A stretch of 64,000 bases of DNA, taken from assembly GCF_000011085.1 (NCBI RefSeq), contig NC_006396.1:1984001-2048000 (forward strand), read 5' to 3'. The notes under the pieces are model-generated. The model searched no databases. It was not told the DNA's origin and was given only the letters and a program-made list of their open reading frames with translations. Of this stretch, positions 36,289 through 45,689 are shown piece after piece. Each line of letters starts with the position of its first letter. The first letter of the stretch is position 1. This stretch comes from Haloarcula marismortui ATCC 43049. GTDB taxonomy: Archaea; Halobacteriota; Halobacteria; Halobacteriales; Haloarculaceae. The translations under genes and the position numbers were made by a program.

Positions 36289-36486
36289 ACATGATATGGT
36301 ATAGCACATCAGTATATAGGTTTAATGGTATTGTGAAACATTGCCATAATTAGCGGCGCGCCACGTGCGACGAGATGGTCAGTTACAGCGGGCTGTGCCA
36401 CTCAGGAGCCGTACACCCAGCAGACAGCAACAAATGAGAGTCGTTCAGACGGCGTGCTGGATCCGCTCGCGTCCGGGTGCCGCTCG

Positions 36487-37059
36487 TTAGCTTTCGGTCG
36501 CAGCTGGGTGAGTGTAGTCCACAGTGAGACGGGCGCTAGCGATGAGTGCGTTTGCGATGGCCTCCGTCGCCGGTTCCTGTTCGGTTCCACCCTCGATAGA
36601 CAGCTCCTCGCCGAGTGCATACACCTGAAACCGGTGTTCGTAGGGCTGTCCGGCCGGTGGACACGGCGGTTCGTACCCCGGATCATTGGGGGGGTGTGTT
36701 CCCTGTCGAGCGCCGCCGAGTGTATCAAGGGTCGGCTCGCGCGGGAGCGCGGCCGGAATCCGCGCTGTCCCCGGTGGAACGTTCCACAGCGTCCAGAACA
36801 CCGGCTGGCTGAACACACCACCGTCGTACTCGGCTGTGATGGCAAGCGCTGCCGTCGGCTCCGGGACGCGCTCGATGACAAAAGGCGGCGAAACGCCGTC
36901 GCCATCGCAGGTGAATCGGGCCGGAAGCTCGTCTCCGGAACTAAACGCGGGGCTTGACACTTCGAAGGCCGATGTTGTGTCGTCCGACTGCTCGGCACAG
37001 CCCGCGCTCCCGACCAGTGCTGACACCCCGAGTGTCTGGACGAAGTGGCGACGGCGCAT
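36487..37059 (-). CDS. YbhB/YbcL family Raf kinase inhibitor-like lipoprotein
   Basis: A 190-residue PEBP-fold protein. The N-terminus has a Tat-like signal (RRRHFVQTLGVSALVG) ending in a lipobox (SAGC), so it is anchored outside the membrane. The PEBP core shows LPARFTCDGDGVSPPF, VFWTLWNVPPGT and GYEPPCPPAGQPYEHRFQVYAL. Family members bind small ligands or phospholipid headgroups. It is divergent from the nitric oxide reductase gene, and any link is unproven. Confidence 0.88.
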   Translation of the reverse strand: MRRRHFVQTLGVSALVGSAGCAEQSDDTTSAFEVSSPAFSSGDELPARFTCDGDGVSPPFVIERVPEPTAALAITAEYDGGVFSQPVFWTLWNVPPGTARIPAALPREPTLDTLGGARQGTHPPNDPGYEPPCPPAGQPYEHRFQVYALGEELSIEGGTEQEPATEAIANALIASARLTVDYTHPAATES

Positions 37060-37234
37060 ATCAGAGTGGGAGGGACAGGTAGTAATTTGCCTTGTGATAC
37101 CCCGCCACGTCCCACATCGAATCCGGGGACGGGACACCACTAGTCCCTATCAGGGCGAACATGTTCCCTCCCGTCGCCAGCGACTGAGAACGTCTTCTTC
37201 CCTTCTTATTTTGGGGTCTTGGAGGTCCAACCAC

Positions 37235-39517
37235 ATGAAGCTCAAACGCAAAACAATCGCGAAGGTGATCGCCGCCGCGTTCGTCTTCAACCTCATCGTC
37301 ATGGGGGCCGGCGCGTGGATCGCGTATCAGGAAGCGCCACCCATCCCGGAGCAGGTTGTCGGACCCGACGGCGAGACACTCGTCACGGGTGAGGACATCC
37401 GCGACGGGAAGAAGGCGTTCCAGAAAAACGGGCTGATGAACCACGGGTCGATTCTCGGGAACGGCGCGTACTACGGTGCGGACTACACCGCCGACTCGCT
37501 GGAGTTGAAAACCCAGCATATGCGGACGTACTACGCCGAGGAGCGCTACGGGACCGAGTACGAATCGCTGTCGACGGCTGAACAGGCCGCCGTCGATGAC
37601 GACGTGAAACAGGACCTCAGTGGAGAGTATGAGGGCGGAAACATCGAGTACTCCGCCGCGGAGCTGTACGCCCACCAGCAGGTCCGGCAGGAGTACGTCG
37701 AGCGGTACCACGAGGGGAGCCACGAACGGGGCGTTCCCGAGGGGATGATCGACTCCGAAGCCGACGCCCGGCAATTCGCCGACTTCGCCATGTGGACGGC
37801 GTGGTTCTCCCACACCGACCGCCCAGGCGGCGAACACTCCTACACGAACGACTGGCCCTACGAGCCAGCCGCCGGGAACGACGCGACCGGCGCGGCGATG
37901 ACCTGGAGCGTCGTCGCTATGGTCCTCCTCGTCGCCGCCGCCGGTGGCGGCATCTGGCTCTACAACGCCGTCAGTCTCCCGGAACCATCCGCCGGCGACC
38001 TCTCGGTTCCCGAACCGGGCGACGTGAGCATTTTTCCCAGCCAGCGGGCCGCCCTGCGGTTCATCCCAGTCGCCGCCGGGCTGTTCCTCGCGCAAGTGTT
38101 ACTCGGTGGGTTGCTCGCCCACTTCTACATCGAACGGGCCGGCTTCTTCGGTATCGAGGAGATCTTCGGCGTCCACATCCTCCAGCTCCTCCCGTTCGCG
38201 ATGGCGAAGACCTGGCACATCGACCTGGGTATTCTCTGGATCGCCGCGACGTGGCTCGGCGCGGGACTGTTCCTCCCGCCGCTGCTGACCGGCCACGAGC
38301 CAAAACGCCAGTCGACGTACATCGACATCCTGCTCGGGGCCATCGTCGTCGTCACCGTCGGCGGCCTCGGCGGCATCTGGCTTGGCTCGCACGGCTACTT
38401 CGGTGACCTCTGGTGGGTCGTCGGCAACGAGGGCCTCGAGTACCTCGAAGTCGGGAAGCTCTGGCAGGTCGGACTGCTCGTTGGCTTCGGCCTGTGGGCC
38501 GTCCTCTCGATTCGGGGCCTGAAGCCGCTGCTGGACCGCGAGCCGGTGTTCGGCCTCGCGCACATGATCCTGTACGCCGGCGGCTCGATTGCCCTGCTGT
38601 TTACCGCCGGGTTCTTTTTCACCCCCGAGACCAACATCGCCGTCACGGAGTTCTGGCGCTGGTGGGTCGTCCACATGTGGGTCGAAGGGGCCTTCGAGTT
38701 CTTCATCGTCGCCATCATCGGGCTGACGCTGGTGTCGATGAACCTACTGAGCCGCCGCAGCGCAGAGAAGGCGGTCATGCTGCAAGCATTGCTGGTGATG
38801 AGTACGGGCGTCATCGGCGTCTCCCACCACTACTGGTGGGTCGGCATGCCCGACATGTGGGTCCCCATCGGGAGCGTGTTCTCGACGCTGGAACTGCTGC
38901 CGCTGGTGTTCATCCTCTATGAGGCGCTGGGTCAGTACCGGGCCATGTCTGAGACCGGCGGGTTCCCCTACAAGCTCCCGTTCATGTTCATCATCGCCAG
39001 CGGGGTCTGGAACTTCGTCGGGGCCGGCGTGCTCGGGTTCTTCATCAACCTCCCGCTGATCAACTACTACGAGCACGGCACCTACCTCACGGTCGGCCAC
39101 GCCCACGCCGCGATGTTTGGAGCCTTTGGCTTCCTCGCGCTGGGGATGGTCACCTACATGCTCCAGCTCGCAATCAAACCCGGTCGCTGGGACGGGTCCT
39201 GGCTCCGGGCGGCGTTCTGGTGCTGGAACGTCGGCCTCGCACTGATGGTGTTCGTCTCCGTCCTGCCCGTGGGCTTCCTCCAGCTGGAGGCGGCGTTCAC
39301 CGGCAGCTACGCCGCGGCCCGGAGCGTGGCGTTCTACAACCAGCCGCTCGTCCAGACGCTGTTCTGGGCGCGACTCCCCGGTGACACGCTCATCATTCTC
39401 GGGACGGCCATCTACGCGGCCGACCTGATCCGCAAGCGGTTCGTCCTCCGGGCGTCCGAGGATGACCCCACGGTCGAGGACATGGCCGTCGCGGAGGGTG
39501 TGATGGGCGACGACTGA
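37235..39517 (+). CDS. norB: Quinol-dependent nitric oxide reductase (qNor)
   Basis: A 760-residue single-subunit nitric oxide reductase that reduces NO to N2O using quinol. An N-terminal TM (KVIAAAFVFNLIVMGAGAWI) and a 200-residue extracellular domain with GLMNHGSILGNGAYYGADYTADSL are typical of qNor. The heme-copper core has HILQLLPFAMAKTWHIDLGILWIAATWLG, HMWVEGAFEF and HHYWWVGMPDMW plus a late HAHAAMFGAFG, supplying the His ligands of heme and FeB. A strong GGAGGT ribosome site is at 37221-37226. The large ORF continues upstream, but the extension is not homologous. Confidence 0.94.
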   Translation: MKLKRKTIAKVIAAAFVFNLIVMGAGAWIAYQEAPPIPEQVVGPDGETLVTGEDIRDGKKAFQKNGLMNHGSILGNGAYYGADYTADSLELKTQHMRTYYAEERYGTEYESLSTAEQAAVDDDVKQDLSGEYEGGNIEYSAAELYAHQQVRQEYVERYHEGSHERGVPEGMIDSEADARQFADFAMWTAWFSHTDRPGGEHSYTNDWPYEPAAGNDATGAAMTWSVVAMVLLVAAAGGGIWLYNAVSLPEPSAGDLSVPEPGDVSIFPSQRAALRFIPVAAGLFLAQVLLGGLLAHFYIERAGFFGIEEIFGVHILQLLPFAMAKTWHIDLGILWIAATWLGAGLFLPPLLTGHEPKRQSTYIDILLGAIVVVTVGGLGGIWLGSHGYFGDLWWVVGNEGLEYLEVGKLWQVGLLVGFGLWAVLSIRGLKPLLDREPVFGLAHMILYAGGSIALLFTAGFFFTPETNIAVTEFWRWWVVHMWVEGAFEFFIVAIIGLTLVSMNLLSRRSAEKAVMLQALLVMSTGVIGVSHHYWWVGMPDMWVPIGSVFSTLELLPLVFILYEALGQYRAMSETGGFPYKLPFMFIIASGVWNFVGAGVLGFFINLPLINYYEHGTYLTVGHAHAAMFGAFGFLALGMVTYMLQLAIKPGRWDGSWLRAAFWCWNVGLALMVFVSVLPVGFLQLEAAFTGSYAAARSVAFYNQPLVQTLFWARLPGDTLIILGTAIYAADLIRKRFVLRASEDDPTVEDMAVAEGVMGDD

Positions 39518-39599
39518 GTTACCGCCCGGTTTCGGCTGTGTGTCGTCACGGCCGGAACGCCACCGTCACCGAGAGCGAATAGAGAAGGAAACGCCGGGT

Positions 39600-41360
39600 C
39601 TAGACGGGGAACTGCGTCGCCGTCCCGGCAACGATAACCCACGTCACGAGAACGGCGTTGATCGTCGCGCCGACCCAGACCCGACCCGTCTTTCTGAAGA
39701 AGTACGTGCTAACGAAGGCCACAATGCTGAGCAAGGCGACGAACTGTAGCGCCAAGATTGTCAGCAGTGGGTGGCCAAGCGGCAGGGGCTGGCCGGTCAG
39801 CAGCGGGATGTACTGAATCGCCAACAGGACGACGAACCCACCGACGACGATGAGCCAATTCGTCGCCATCGCCCGGCGGAGCGAGCGGGATTCGCCCTCG
39901 GGACGGAGCTGGCCGTGCAGGAGCGCACCGAGGACGACAAAGAAAGCAAACAACGGCAGGAGATACGAGACGCTGATCCGGAACTGCGCCGGGGACAGGA
40001 GTTTGATGGCGAACACCCAGATACGGAAGTCCGTCTGGAACAGGAACGCCACGACGGCTTCCAGCAGATACAACACACCGACGGTAGCGACACCGGCCAG
40101 AACCGAGATGCCGAGCGTTCGTGCGCCATCGCCCGTGTCAAGGCCGTAGTTCGCCAGCGACACCGACGGGTCGTCAGCGTTGCTCGTGTAATGCCACACC
40201 GCGAACAGCACCGCCGTGATGACCGTGTTCCCCAGCGCCCAGACGATCACGCCGTTGTTGATCTGCTGTGGGAACAGCCAACTGAGCCCGATGACCGCCG
40301 GTGCGATGTCCTGCAGCGGGAAGTAGGTCACAATCGGGATGGCCGCTGCGAGGAGCGCCGCCGCGTACCGCTTGCCGCCGGTCATCCCCTTCCCGTCGGG
40401 GTACTCCCGTCGAAGCCTGTCAGTCGATGCCCGCTCGATGAGCAGTCCACCGGCCGGGAACAGTGACAGCACACCGCCGATGAGGGCGATAAAGGTCCCC
40501 AGCGATTTCCAGTACCAGACTTGGTTGCTAGGATTTATTTCGTCCTCACCTTCGAGCGTGAACTGGAGCCATTCGATGGACGCGCCGATGGCTGCGGTCG
40601 AGAAGTGGTCGCCGGGATGGGTCGTTGCCGGCGTGTACAGTTGCCGTGCGGTCCCGTCCTCGACGCTGCCGTAAGTGCGCCCCTCTTCAACGGCGCTGTC
40701 CGTACCGAACACCGTCTGGAGTTTTTCGCTCTGCTCAACGTCTGAAGCACTCGCCGTCCCCCACATCAACGGGGCGAACTCGTCGTACTCGCTGAACACG
40801 ACGGCGAGGTTCCGTGGGAACGAGTCAGTACCTTCGGGGGCACGGTTCGACCCAGTCGAGGAACCCTCGATGACCATCGACTCGTACCCGTCCGGATGGG
40901 CCGCCGCCGCCGTGATGACAGTCCAGCCACCCATCGAGTGGCCTTCGAGCCCGATGTTTTCGTTATCGACGTAGTCCAGCGACCGGAGATATTCGAGGCT
41001 GTCGGGGCCACCGTAGCCGTTGTTGAACGCTGGCGGGTCCGAGTAGCCGTGGCCGGTCTGGTCGATAGCGAGCACGACGAAGCCCCGTCTCGCGTACTCG
41101 ATAGCGAACGGCGATTGCGTCTCTTTCGAGTTGATGTACCCGTGGACGGCCAGCACCCCCGGTTGTGGGGACGCACTGCTCGCCTCCTCGGGGATGTACA
41201 GCGTCCCGCTCATCATCGTCCCGTTGGCCCCGGAGAACGTCACGTCGCGAACCTCCACGGAACCGGCGTCTGTTTGCACTGTCCATGCGAGCCCGCTCCC
41301 GCCGAATATCAGGAGCAACGACACTGCAGCTACGATCCAAAGTCGTCTATTATCGTTCAT
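39600..41360 (-). CDS. Alpha/beta hydrolase fused to a multi-TM domain
   Basis: A 586-residue protein. A single N-terminal TM anchors an extracellular alpha/beta hydrolase domain (residues about 40-275) with the nucleophile elbow IGLEGHSMGGW, oxyanion segment VLAVHGYINSKE, and a late catalytic His in TTHPGDHFS. It is followed by about eight TM helices (290-586) of unknown family. Probably an extracellular esterase or lipase, perhaps acting on membrane lipids. Upstream (41361-41617) no gene can be seen. Confidence 0.85.
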   Translation of the reverse strand: MNDNRRLWIVAAVSLLLIFGGSGLAWTVQTDAGSVEVRDVTFSGANGTMMSGTLYIPEEASSASPQPGVLAVHGYINSKETQSPFAIEYARRGFVVLAIDQTGHGYSDPPAFNNGYGGPDSLEYLRSLDYVDNENIGLEGHSMGGWTVITAAAAHPDGYESMVIEGSSTGSNRAPEGTDSFPRNLAVVFSEYDEFAPLMWGTASASDVEQSEKLQTVFGTDSAVEEGRTYGSVEDGTARQLYTPATTHPGDHFSTAAIGASIEWLQFTLEGEDEINPSNQVWYWKSLGTFIALIGGVLSLFPAGGLLIERASTDRLRREYPDGKGMTGGKRYAAALLAAAIPIVTYFPLQDIAPAVIGLSWLFPQQINNGVIVWALGNTVITAVLFAVWHYTSNADDPSVSLANYGLDTGDGARTLGISVLAGVATVGVLYLLEAVVAFLFQTDFRIWVFAIKLLSPAQFRISVSYLLPLFAFFVVLGALLHGQLRPEGESRSLRRAMATNWLIVVGGFVVLLAIQYIPLLTGQPLPLGHPLLTILALQFVALLSIVAFVSTYFFRKTGRVWVGATINAVLVTWVIVAGTATQFPV

Positions 41361-41617
41361 TATAATTCTACGGACACAGGTGAGATACTCAGGGAATTAA
41401 AGTTACTGTAAACTCCAAGCCAACGGTAAAGAATTGAGAGAAAACCTGAAAAGGGCACTCTGACCAGTGCTACGGGGACGGAATTCGACCTCGCGTATTG
41501 TACCGCGCCCTATCTCCCGATTCATTACCAACTAGTCCAGGGTATGAGTAAACCACTTTCTAAGCCGCTATGGGGACACATAGCCGCTCTCGTCCGCTGT
41601 CCACTTCACCGACGGGA

Positions 41618-41989
41618 TTATGCGCTGCCGAGTTCGTTGGTCCAGAGATGTTCGATGTCGGCTTCGAGGTCGTCGGTATCGAGCGTCTCGACGCCGGACA
41701 GGTACTCACGGGCGTCAGTGAGGTGCTGCTGGACGGCGGCCACGTCGTCAACCGACTTCGCGGCATACAGCGACATCCGCGCCCGGTTGATTTCCAGTCG
41801 CTCCCCGAGCGCCTGCGTCACTGGGATGTCGTGTTTGTCGCTGAGCTGTGCCATGCGGTCTAGCACACTTGTCGGGATTTCCAGTTGGGCTGCAAGCTCT
41901 CGGGACGGCAAGTCGACCGTGACATCGGTCGTCTCACACTCGCTCTCACCCCACGGCGCGATAACGTACTCCTGCCCCTCTGTGGACAT
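41618..41989 (-). CDS. Hypothetical protein with helical core
   Basis: A 123-residue acidic protein with a short beta-like start (QEYVIAPWGESECE), then helices (SRELAAQLEIPTSVLDRMAQL, TQALGERLEINRARMSLYAAKSVDDVAAVQQHL). I do not recognise it. Two starts are possible: ATG 42016 or ATG 41989. A TATA-like taaatat at about 42009-42015 sits right for a leaderless start at 41989, so I chose that. Confidence 0.6.
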   Translation of the reverse strand: MSTEGQEYVIAPWGESECETTDVTVDLPSRELAAQLEIPTSVLDRMAQLSDKHDIPVTQALGERLEINRARMSLYAAKSVDDVAAVQQHLTDAREYLSGVETLDTDDLEADIEHLWTNELGSA

Positions 41990-42071
41990 ATAACGTGGGA
42001 CAGTCCGGACACTCATATTTACTCACAGGCTAACAGGAAGAATGAGGCGTATACCGGTCGGTTCGTCGGTG

Positions 42072-43061
42072 TTAGTCGTCGGCTTCGGCGGCCGCTGGCC
42101 GGGGAATCGTCACGTCCGTGAGCCCCGTTTCGATTTCCTCGCGTCGGCCCTCGAACTTCCCGGGCAGCACCAGCCGGCCACCGAGGTCGTCAAGCGGTTC
42201 ATCGCTGTCGTAGCCGGGGCCGCTTGTGGCGAGTTCGAACAAGATGCCGCCGGATTCCCGGAAGTAGACCGACCGGAACCAGTGACGGTCGATCTGTGAC
42301 GTGGGGCGTAGCCCCGCACCGCGGACGGCCTCGCGCATCGACTGCTGGTCCTCGTCAGTCGGCGTCTGGAAGGCGACGTGGTGAACCGTGCCGTGGCCCT
42401 GTCGGCCACCCTGAATTGTCGGTAACACGTCGACGTACTTCCCGACGGAGCCTGTCGCGGCAAAGCGGGTCCGCTCGTCGCCAGGCGTATCCCCCTGTGC
42501 CTGCTCCGTCCCGACTTCCTCTAGGCCCATCGTCTGGAGCAGGTCCGCTGTGGGTTCGGGGTCAGCGAGCCACAGCGTTACGGAATGGAAGCCGCGGATA
42601 GCGGCGTCTTCGGGAACGAACTCCGTCCACGGCTCGGTCGGGTCGTCGTCAGGAATCTCGACTTCGACCAGTTCGACCGGCAGCCCGTCCGGGTCGCGGA
42701 ACGGGAGGACAGTCTCGCCGAACCGCTTGACGCGGTCGTCGTAGTCGACGCCGTACTCGTCAAAGCGGCCCTCCCAGTAATCGAGACTCCCTTCGGGAAC
42801 GCGGAACGCGGTGCGTGAGACCTGTCCGGAGCCGACCTTCCCCTGTGCGTGGTCCTCCCACGGAAAAAACGTCATGCTCGTTCCCGGGTTCCCCTCAGCG
42901 TCGGCAAAGAAGAAGTGATACGTACTGGGGTCGTCCTGATTGATCGAGCGCTTGACGAGCCTGAGTCCAAGCGTTTCGACCCAGAAGTCCATGTTCTGTT
43001 GCGGGTCGCTCGCGATGCATGTGACGTGGTGGATACCCGGTGTGGGGGTGACTTCGGTCAT
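42072..43061 (-). CDS. VOC-family ring-cleaving dioxygenase-like protein
   Basis: A 329-residue protein with two glyoxalase/VOC modules, as in extradiol ring-cleaving dioxygenases. Module 1 starts GIHHVTCIASDPQQNMDFWVETLGL with His as a metal ligand; module 2 has IRGFHSVTLWLADPEPT and later GTVHHVAFQTPTDED. GILFELATSGPGYDSDEP carries the final Glu ligand. Substrate unknown. The in-frame TTG upstream (43070) is less likely than ATG 43061. Confidence 0.87.
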   Translation of the reverse strand: MTEVTPTPGIHHVTCIASDPQQNMDFWVETLGLRLVKRSINQDDPSTYHFFFADAEGNPGTSMTFFPWEDHAQGKVGSGQVSRTAFRVPEGSLDYWEGRFDEYGVDYDDRVKRFGETVLPFRDPDGLPVELVEVEIPDDDPTEPWTEFVPEDAAIRGFHSVTLWLADPEPTADLLQTMGLEEVGTEQAQGDTPGDERTRFAATGSVGKYVDVLPTIQGGRQGHGTVHHVAFQTPTDEDQQSMREAVRGAGLRPTSQIDRHWFRSVYFRESGGILFELATSGPGYDSDEPLDDLGGRLVLPGKFEGRREEIETGLTDVTIPRPAAAEADD

Positions 43062-43168
43062 TGGTATCAATACGTGCCGGAACTACTTGAGTGACTGCTG
43101 ACGCGAGTGTTACCGGGTTACAGTCGATGGAAGCAGTTGGCGCTGACGAGTCATACGACGGACAGCAG

Positions 43169-43177
43169 CTATATATG
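43169..43177 (+). promoter_or_regulatory. TATA box of coaD
   Basis: The sequence ctatatatg is centred 26 bases before ATG 43199. This decides that start, as the in-frame ATGs further upstream would leave the box inside the gene. Confidence 0.65.
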
Positions 43178-43198
43178 ATGCTGGTGGGACATTCGCGT

Positions 43199-43726
43199 AT
43201 GGCAGACGCGGACCGGACAGCGATTCTCGGCGGGACCTTCACACCGATTCACAACGGCCACCGGGCGCTCCTACACAAAGCGTTTCAGACCGCAAGCCAC
43301 GACGGGAGTGGCGACGGCCACGTCATCGTCGGTCTGACGAGCCCCGAACTGGCCACAGAGACGCGTAGCGACCCAACACACGTCAAGCAGCTGGGTGCGT
43401 ACGATGACCGTCGGAGCGCGCTCGCTTCTGAGCTAGACCAGCTAGGTGAGCCATACACCGCCACGTATGAGATTGTCCGGTTAGACGACACGCAGGGACC
43501 GGCCGCGACACGGGCGGACGTGGATGCGCTCGTCGCTTCGCCGGAGGCAAAGGCACAGCGCCGCGCCTACGAACTCAATCAGCAGCGGCGGGAGTCGGGG
43601 CTCCACCCGCTGGAAATCCACACGCCGCCGTTCGTCGTCGCCGAAGACGGCACACGAATCAGCAGTACTCGGATTCGGAACGGCGAAATCGACGTGCACG
43701 GCCGCTTGCTTGACGCGTCGGAATGA
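43199..43726 (+). CDS. coaD: Phosphopantetheine adenylyltransferase (archaeal type)
   Basis: A 175-residue nucleotidyltransferase that makes dephospho-CoA from phosphopantetheine and ATP. The HxGH motif is in TAILGGTFTPIHNGHRALL, the substrate-binding region VIVGLTSPELATETR follows, and GTRISSTRIRNGEID is the ISSTxxR motif. The archaeal form (COG1019) is slightly longer than the bacterial one. Start 43199 fits the TATA box. Confidence 0.9.
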   Translation: MADADRTAILGGTFTPIHNGHRALLHKAFQTASHDGSGDGHVIVGLTSPELATETRSDPTHVKQLGAYDDRRSALASELDQLGEPYTATYEIVRLDDTQGPAATRADVDALVASPEAKAQRRAYELNQQRRESGLHPLEIHTPPFVVAEDGTRISSTRIRNGEIDVHGRLLDASE

Positions 43727-43767
43727 GATCCAGCTGATAGGCTCCAGTGTCTCCATGCGCTATGCCG

Positions 43768-44580
43768 TCACTCTCTGGTATCTAACCCAGCCGCATCCAG
43801 CCGTTCGGCGGCACCATCGACAGTCAGCGGCACGTCCACTGTTCGACCCTCGAACAGTCTGACGACCTGCGGCGGGCGCAGGTCACAGTCCCGCAGCAGG
43901 TCAGTGTCGGTCAGGATACGTCGGGTCGTCCCCCTCGCAGCAATCGTGCCAGTATCGTCGAGCAACAGCACCCGGTCTGCGACGTGTGGGACGAGTTCGG
44001 TGTCCGGCGTTGAGACGACAAGCGTGACGCCATCGGCCGCGAGTTCGTCGAGCAGGTCGAGAATCGTTTCCCGGTTCGCGGCATCGACGTTGCTCACCGG
44101 CTCATCGAGCAGCAGTACGTCGGGCTCGACGGTGAGCGCGCTGGCGAGGGCGGCTCGACGCTGTTCGCCGCCGCTGAGTCGGAACGGCGGCTTCGACAGG
44201 AGGCCATCGAGGTCAAGCCGGTCCGCGACTCGCTCGACGCGGCGGTCAACCTCCGCGCGCTCGCAGTCGAGTTGCGCCGGCCCGTAGGCGAGGTCTTCGC
44301 GAACGGTCGGGTTGAACAGGTAGTCCGCAGGGTTCTGCGTGAGGACGCTCAGACGGCTGCGGACGGTATCGGCGTCGGTCGTCGCCCCGAAGTACCGTAC
44401 CTGCCCGCCGTCGGGGTCGACTAACCCACCCAGCAGTTCCAGCAGGGTCGACTTGCCAGCCCCATTTGGGCCGAGCAATGCCACACGCTCGCCGTGCTCG
44501 ATAGACACGTCAACGCCGTCGACGGCCAGCGTTTCGTCGGGGTAGGCGTACCGGAGGGCAGTCGCCTCGATGGCAGTCAC
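43768..44580 (-). CDS. cbiO: Metal ECF importer ATPase, CbiO/EcfA type
   Basis: A 270-residue ABC ATPase: Walker A is LLGPNGAGKSTLLELLGGL, the Q-loop is LTQNPADYLFN, the signature is LSGGEQRRAALASAL and Walker B is DVLLLDEPVSNVDA, with switch His absent or replaced (VVSTPDTELV). It powers uptake by the CbiM/CbiQ membrane parts. GTG start 44580 overlaps cbiQ by four bases. It is last in the operon. Confidence 0.9.
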   Translation of the reverse strand: MTAIEATALRYAYPDETLAVDGVDVSIEHGERVALLGPNGAGKSTLLELLGGLVDPDGGQVRYFGATTDADTVRSRLSVLTQNPADYLFNPTVREDLAYGPAQLDCERAEVDRRVERVADRLDLDGLLSKPPFRLSGGEQRRAALASALTVEPDVLLLDEPVSNVDAANRETILDLLDELAADGVTLVVSTPDTELVPHVADRVLLLDDTGTIAARGTTRRILTDTDLLRDCDLRPPQVVRLFEGRTVDVPLTVDGAAERLDAAGLDTRE

Positions 44581-45368
44581 GCGACCACCACCACGACGGC
44601 GAGTGCGACGACCAATCCGAAGGCGAAGTCGGCCCGCCCGAGCGGTTCCCGGGGCTGTGCCGGTGTCGAGCCAGTCCCGCCACGGGCACGAGCGGCCCGC
44701 TGGACCCGCTCGCCGCGTTCCAAGCTCCGGACGAGAAACGAGCCAACGAAGTGTCCCGAATCGCGCCAGTTCCGGCGAAGACTCGGCTCAGCAATGGTTC
44801 GGCTCCGGCGGGCCCGGACCATACGTTCGAGTTCCGCGAAAAAGAGGAGCAAATAGCGGTACGTGATTCCGAGCAGTGAGACGGCAATGGGCGGCGCTCG
44901 GAGCCGGCGAAACGCCGCCAGCAGGTCGGCGAAACGGGTCGTCAACAGCAGCACGGACAGGAAACCGACACACGCAGTTACGCGGACGGCGAACGTGAGG
45001 ACGTAGTCGACGCCAGCGGCCGAGAGTGGGAGCGACCCCAGCGAGGGGCCACCCATCAAGAACGCTTGCGGCGCGACGACCACGAGCGCGAAGGCCGGCG
45101 GGCCAGTCAGGCGACCCAGAAAGGTCCGAACGGGGACCCGCGACAGCGCCGCGAGCACTGTGGCAACAAGCGCGAGCGCGCTGACGACTGCCAGTGTCCG
45201 CTGTGTCACGGTAAGGGCGACGAGCGTCGCGACGCCGACGAGTTTGACCGTCGGCGTAACGGCCTGAAGAAACCCGTCCCGGTCCGGGAGGTCCTCCGCG
45301 AGCAGGAACCACTGAGCGCTGGCCGCGATAGCCGCGACGGTCCGGTCAAGCAGGTCTCTACCGGACAT
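44577..45368 (-). CDS. cbiQ: Metal ECF importer transmembrane protein, CbiQ/EcfT type
   Basis: A 263-residue membrane protein of the EcfT family. TM helices lie at about 30-120, and the ATPase-coupling region contains AFRRLRAPPIAVSLLGITYRYLLLF and ELERMVRARRSRTIAEPSL with the two Arg-rich motifs. It couples to CbiO and carries the S-component (CbiM). Starts three bases before the PDGLE gene's stop. Confidence 0.9.
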   Translation of the reverse strand: MSGRDLLDRTVAAIAASAQWFLLAEDLPDRDGFLQAVTPTVKLVGVATLVALTVTQRTLAVVSALALVATVLAALSRVPVRTFLGRLTGPPAFALVVVAPQAFLMGGPSLGSLPLSAAGVDYVLTFAVRVTACVGFLSVLLLTTRFADLLAAFRRLRAPPIAVSLLGITYRYLLLFFAELERMVRARRSRTIAEPSLRRNWRDSGHFVGSFLVRSLERGERVQRAARARGGTGSTPAQPREPLGRADFAFGLVVALAVVVVVA

Positions 45369-45371
45369 CAG

Positions 45372-45689
45372 CTACTGCCGCTGGTCGGTATCCGCCCCGA
45401 GCAGACGACCGATGCCAGCACCGAGGAGGAGCGTCAGTGCCGTTCCGACGACAGCCGACACGAACGTCCCGGTCGCGCCGCCGAGTCCGGGGACACCGTA
45501 GTCGGGGAACAGGGCGGTACCGACGGCGGTGGCGTGTTCTGTCGCACCTGTCGTCTCGGCGGCGTTCTCAAGGGGCTCGGCGTAGCCGACCTGCCCGGCT
45601 GCCCACCCGAACACCGGCGCAAGCAATGTCAGGACCAAGAGCGCGGCGAGCGCACGAGGCAGCCAGTCGGGGCGGTTCCGAGCCATCAT
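45372..45689 (-). CDS. PDGLE-domain membrane protein, CbiN-like
   Basis: A 105-residue protein with two TM helices at the ends (ALAALLVLTLLAPVFGWAAG and FVSAVVGTALTLLLGAGIGRLL). The loop between them, EHATAVGTALFPDYGVPGL, matches the PDGLE/NikN-like linker family that helps the metal S-component. It overlaps cbiM by four bases. Two in-frame ATGs begin the gene. Confidence 0.85.
   Translation of the reverse strand: MMARNRPDWLPRALAALLVLTLLAPVFGWAAGQVGYAEPLENAAETTGATEHATAVGTALFPDYGVPGLGGATGTFVSAVVGTALTLLLGAGIGRLLGADTDQRQ

Noticed and set aside
36686-37234. Long N-terminal extension of the nitric oxide reductase frame
   Set aside because: It is antisense to the PEBP lipoprotein; homology starts at ATG 37235 with a ribosome site before it.
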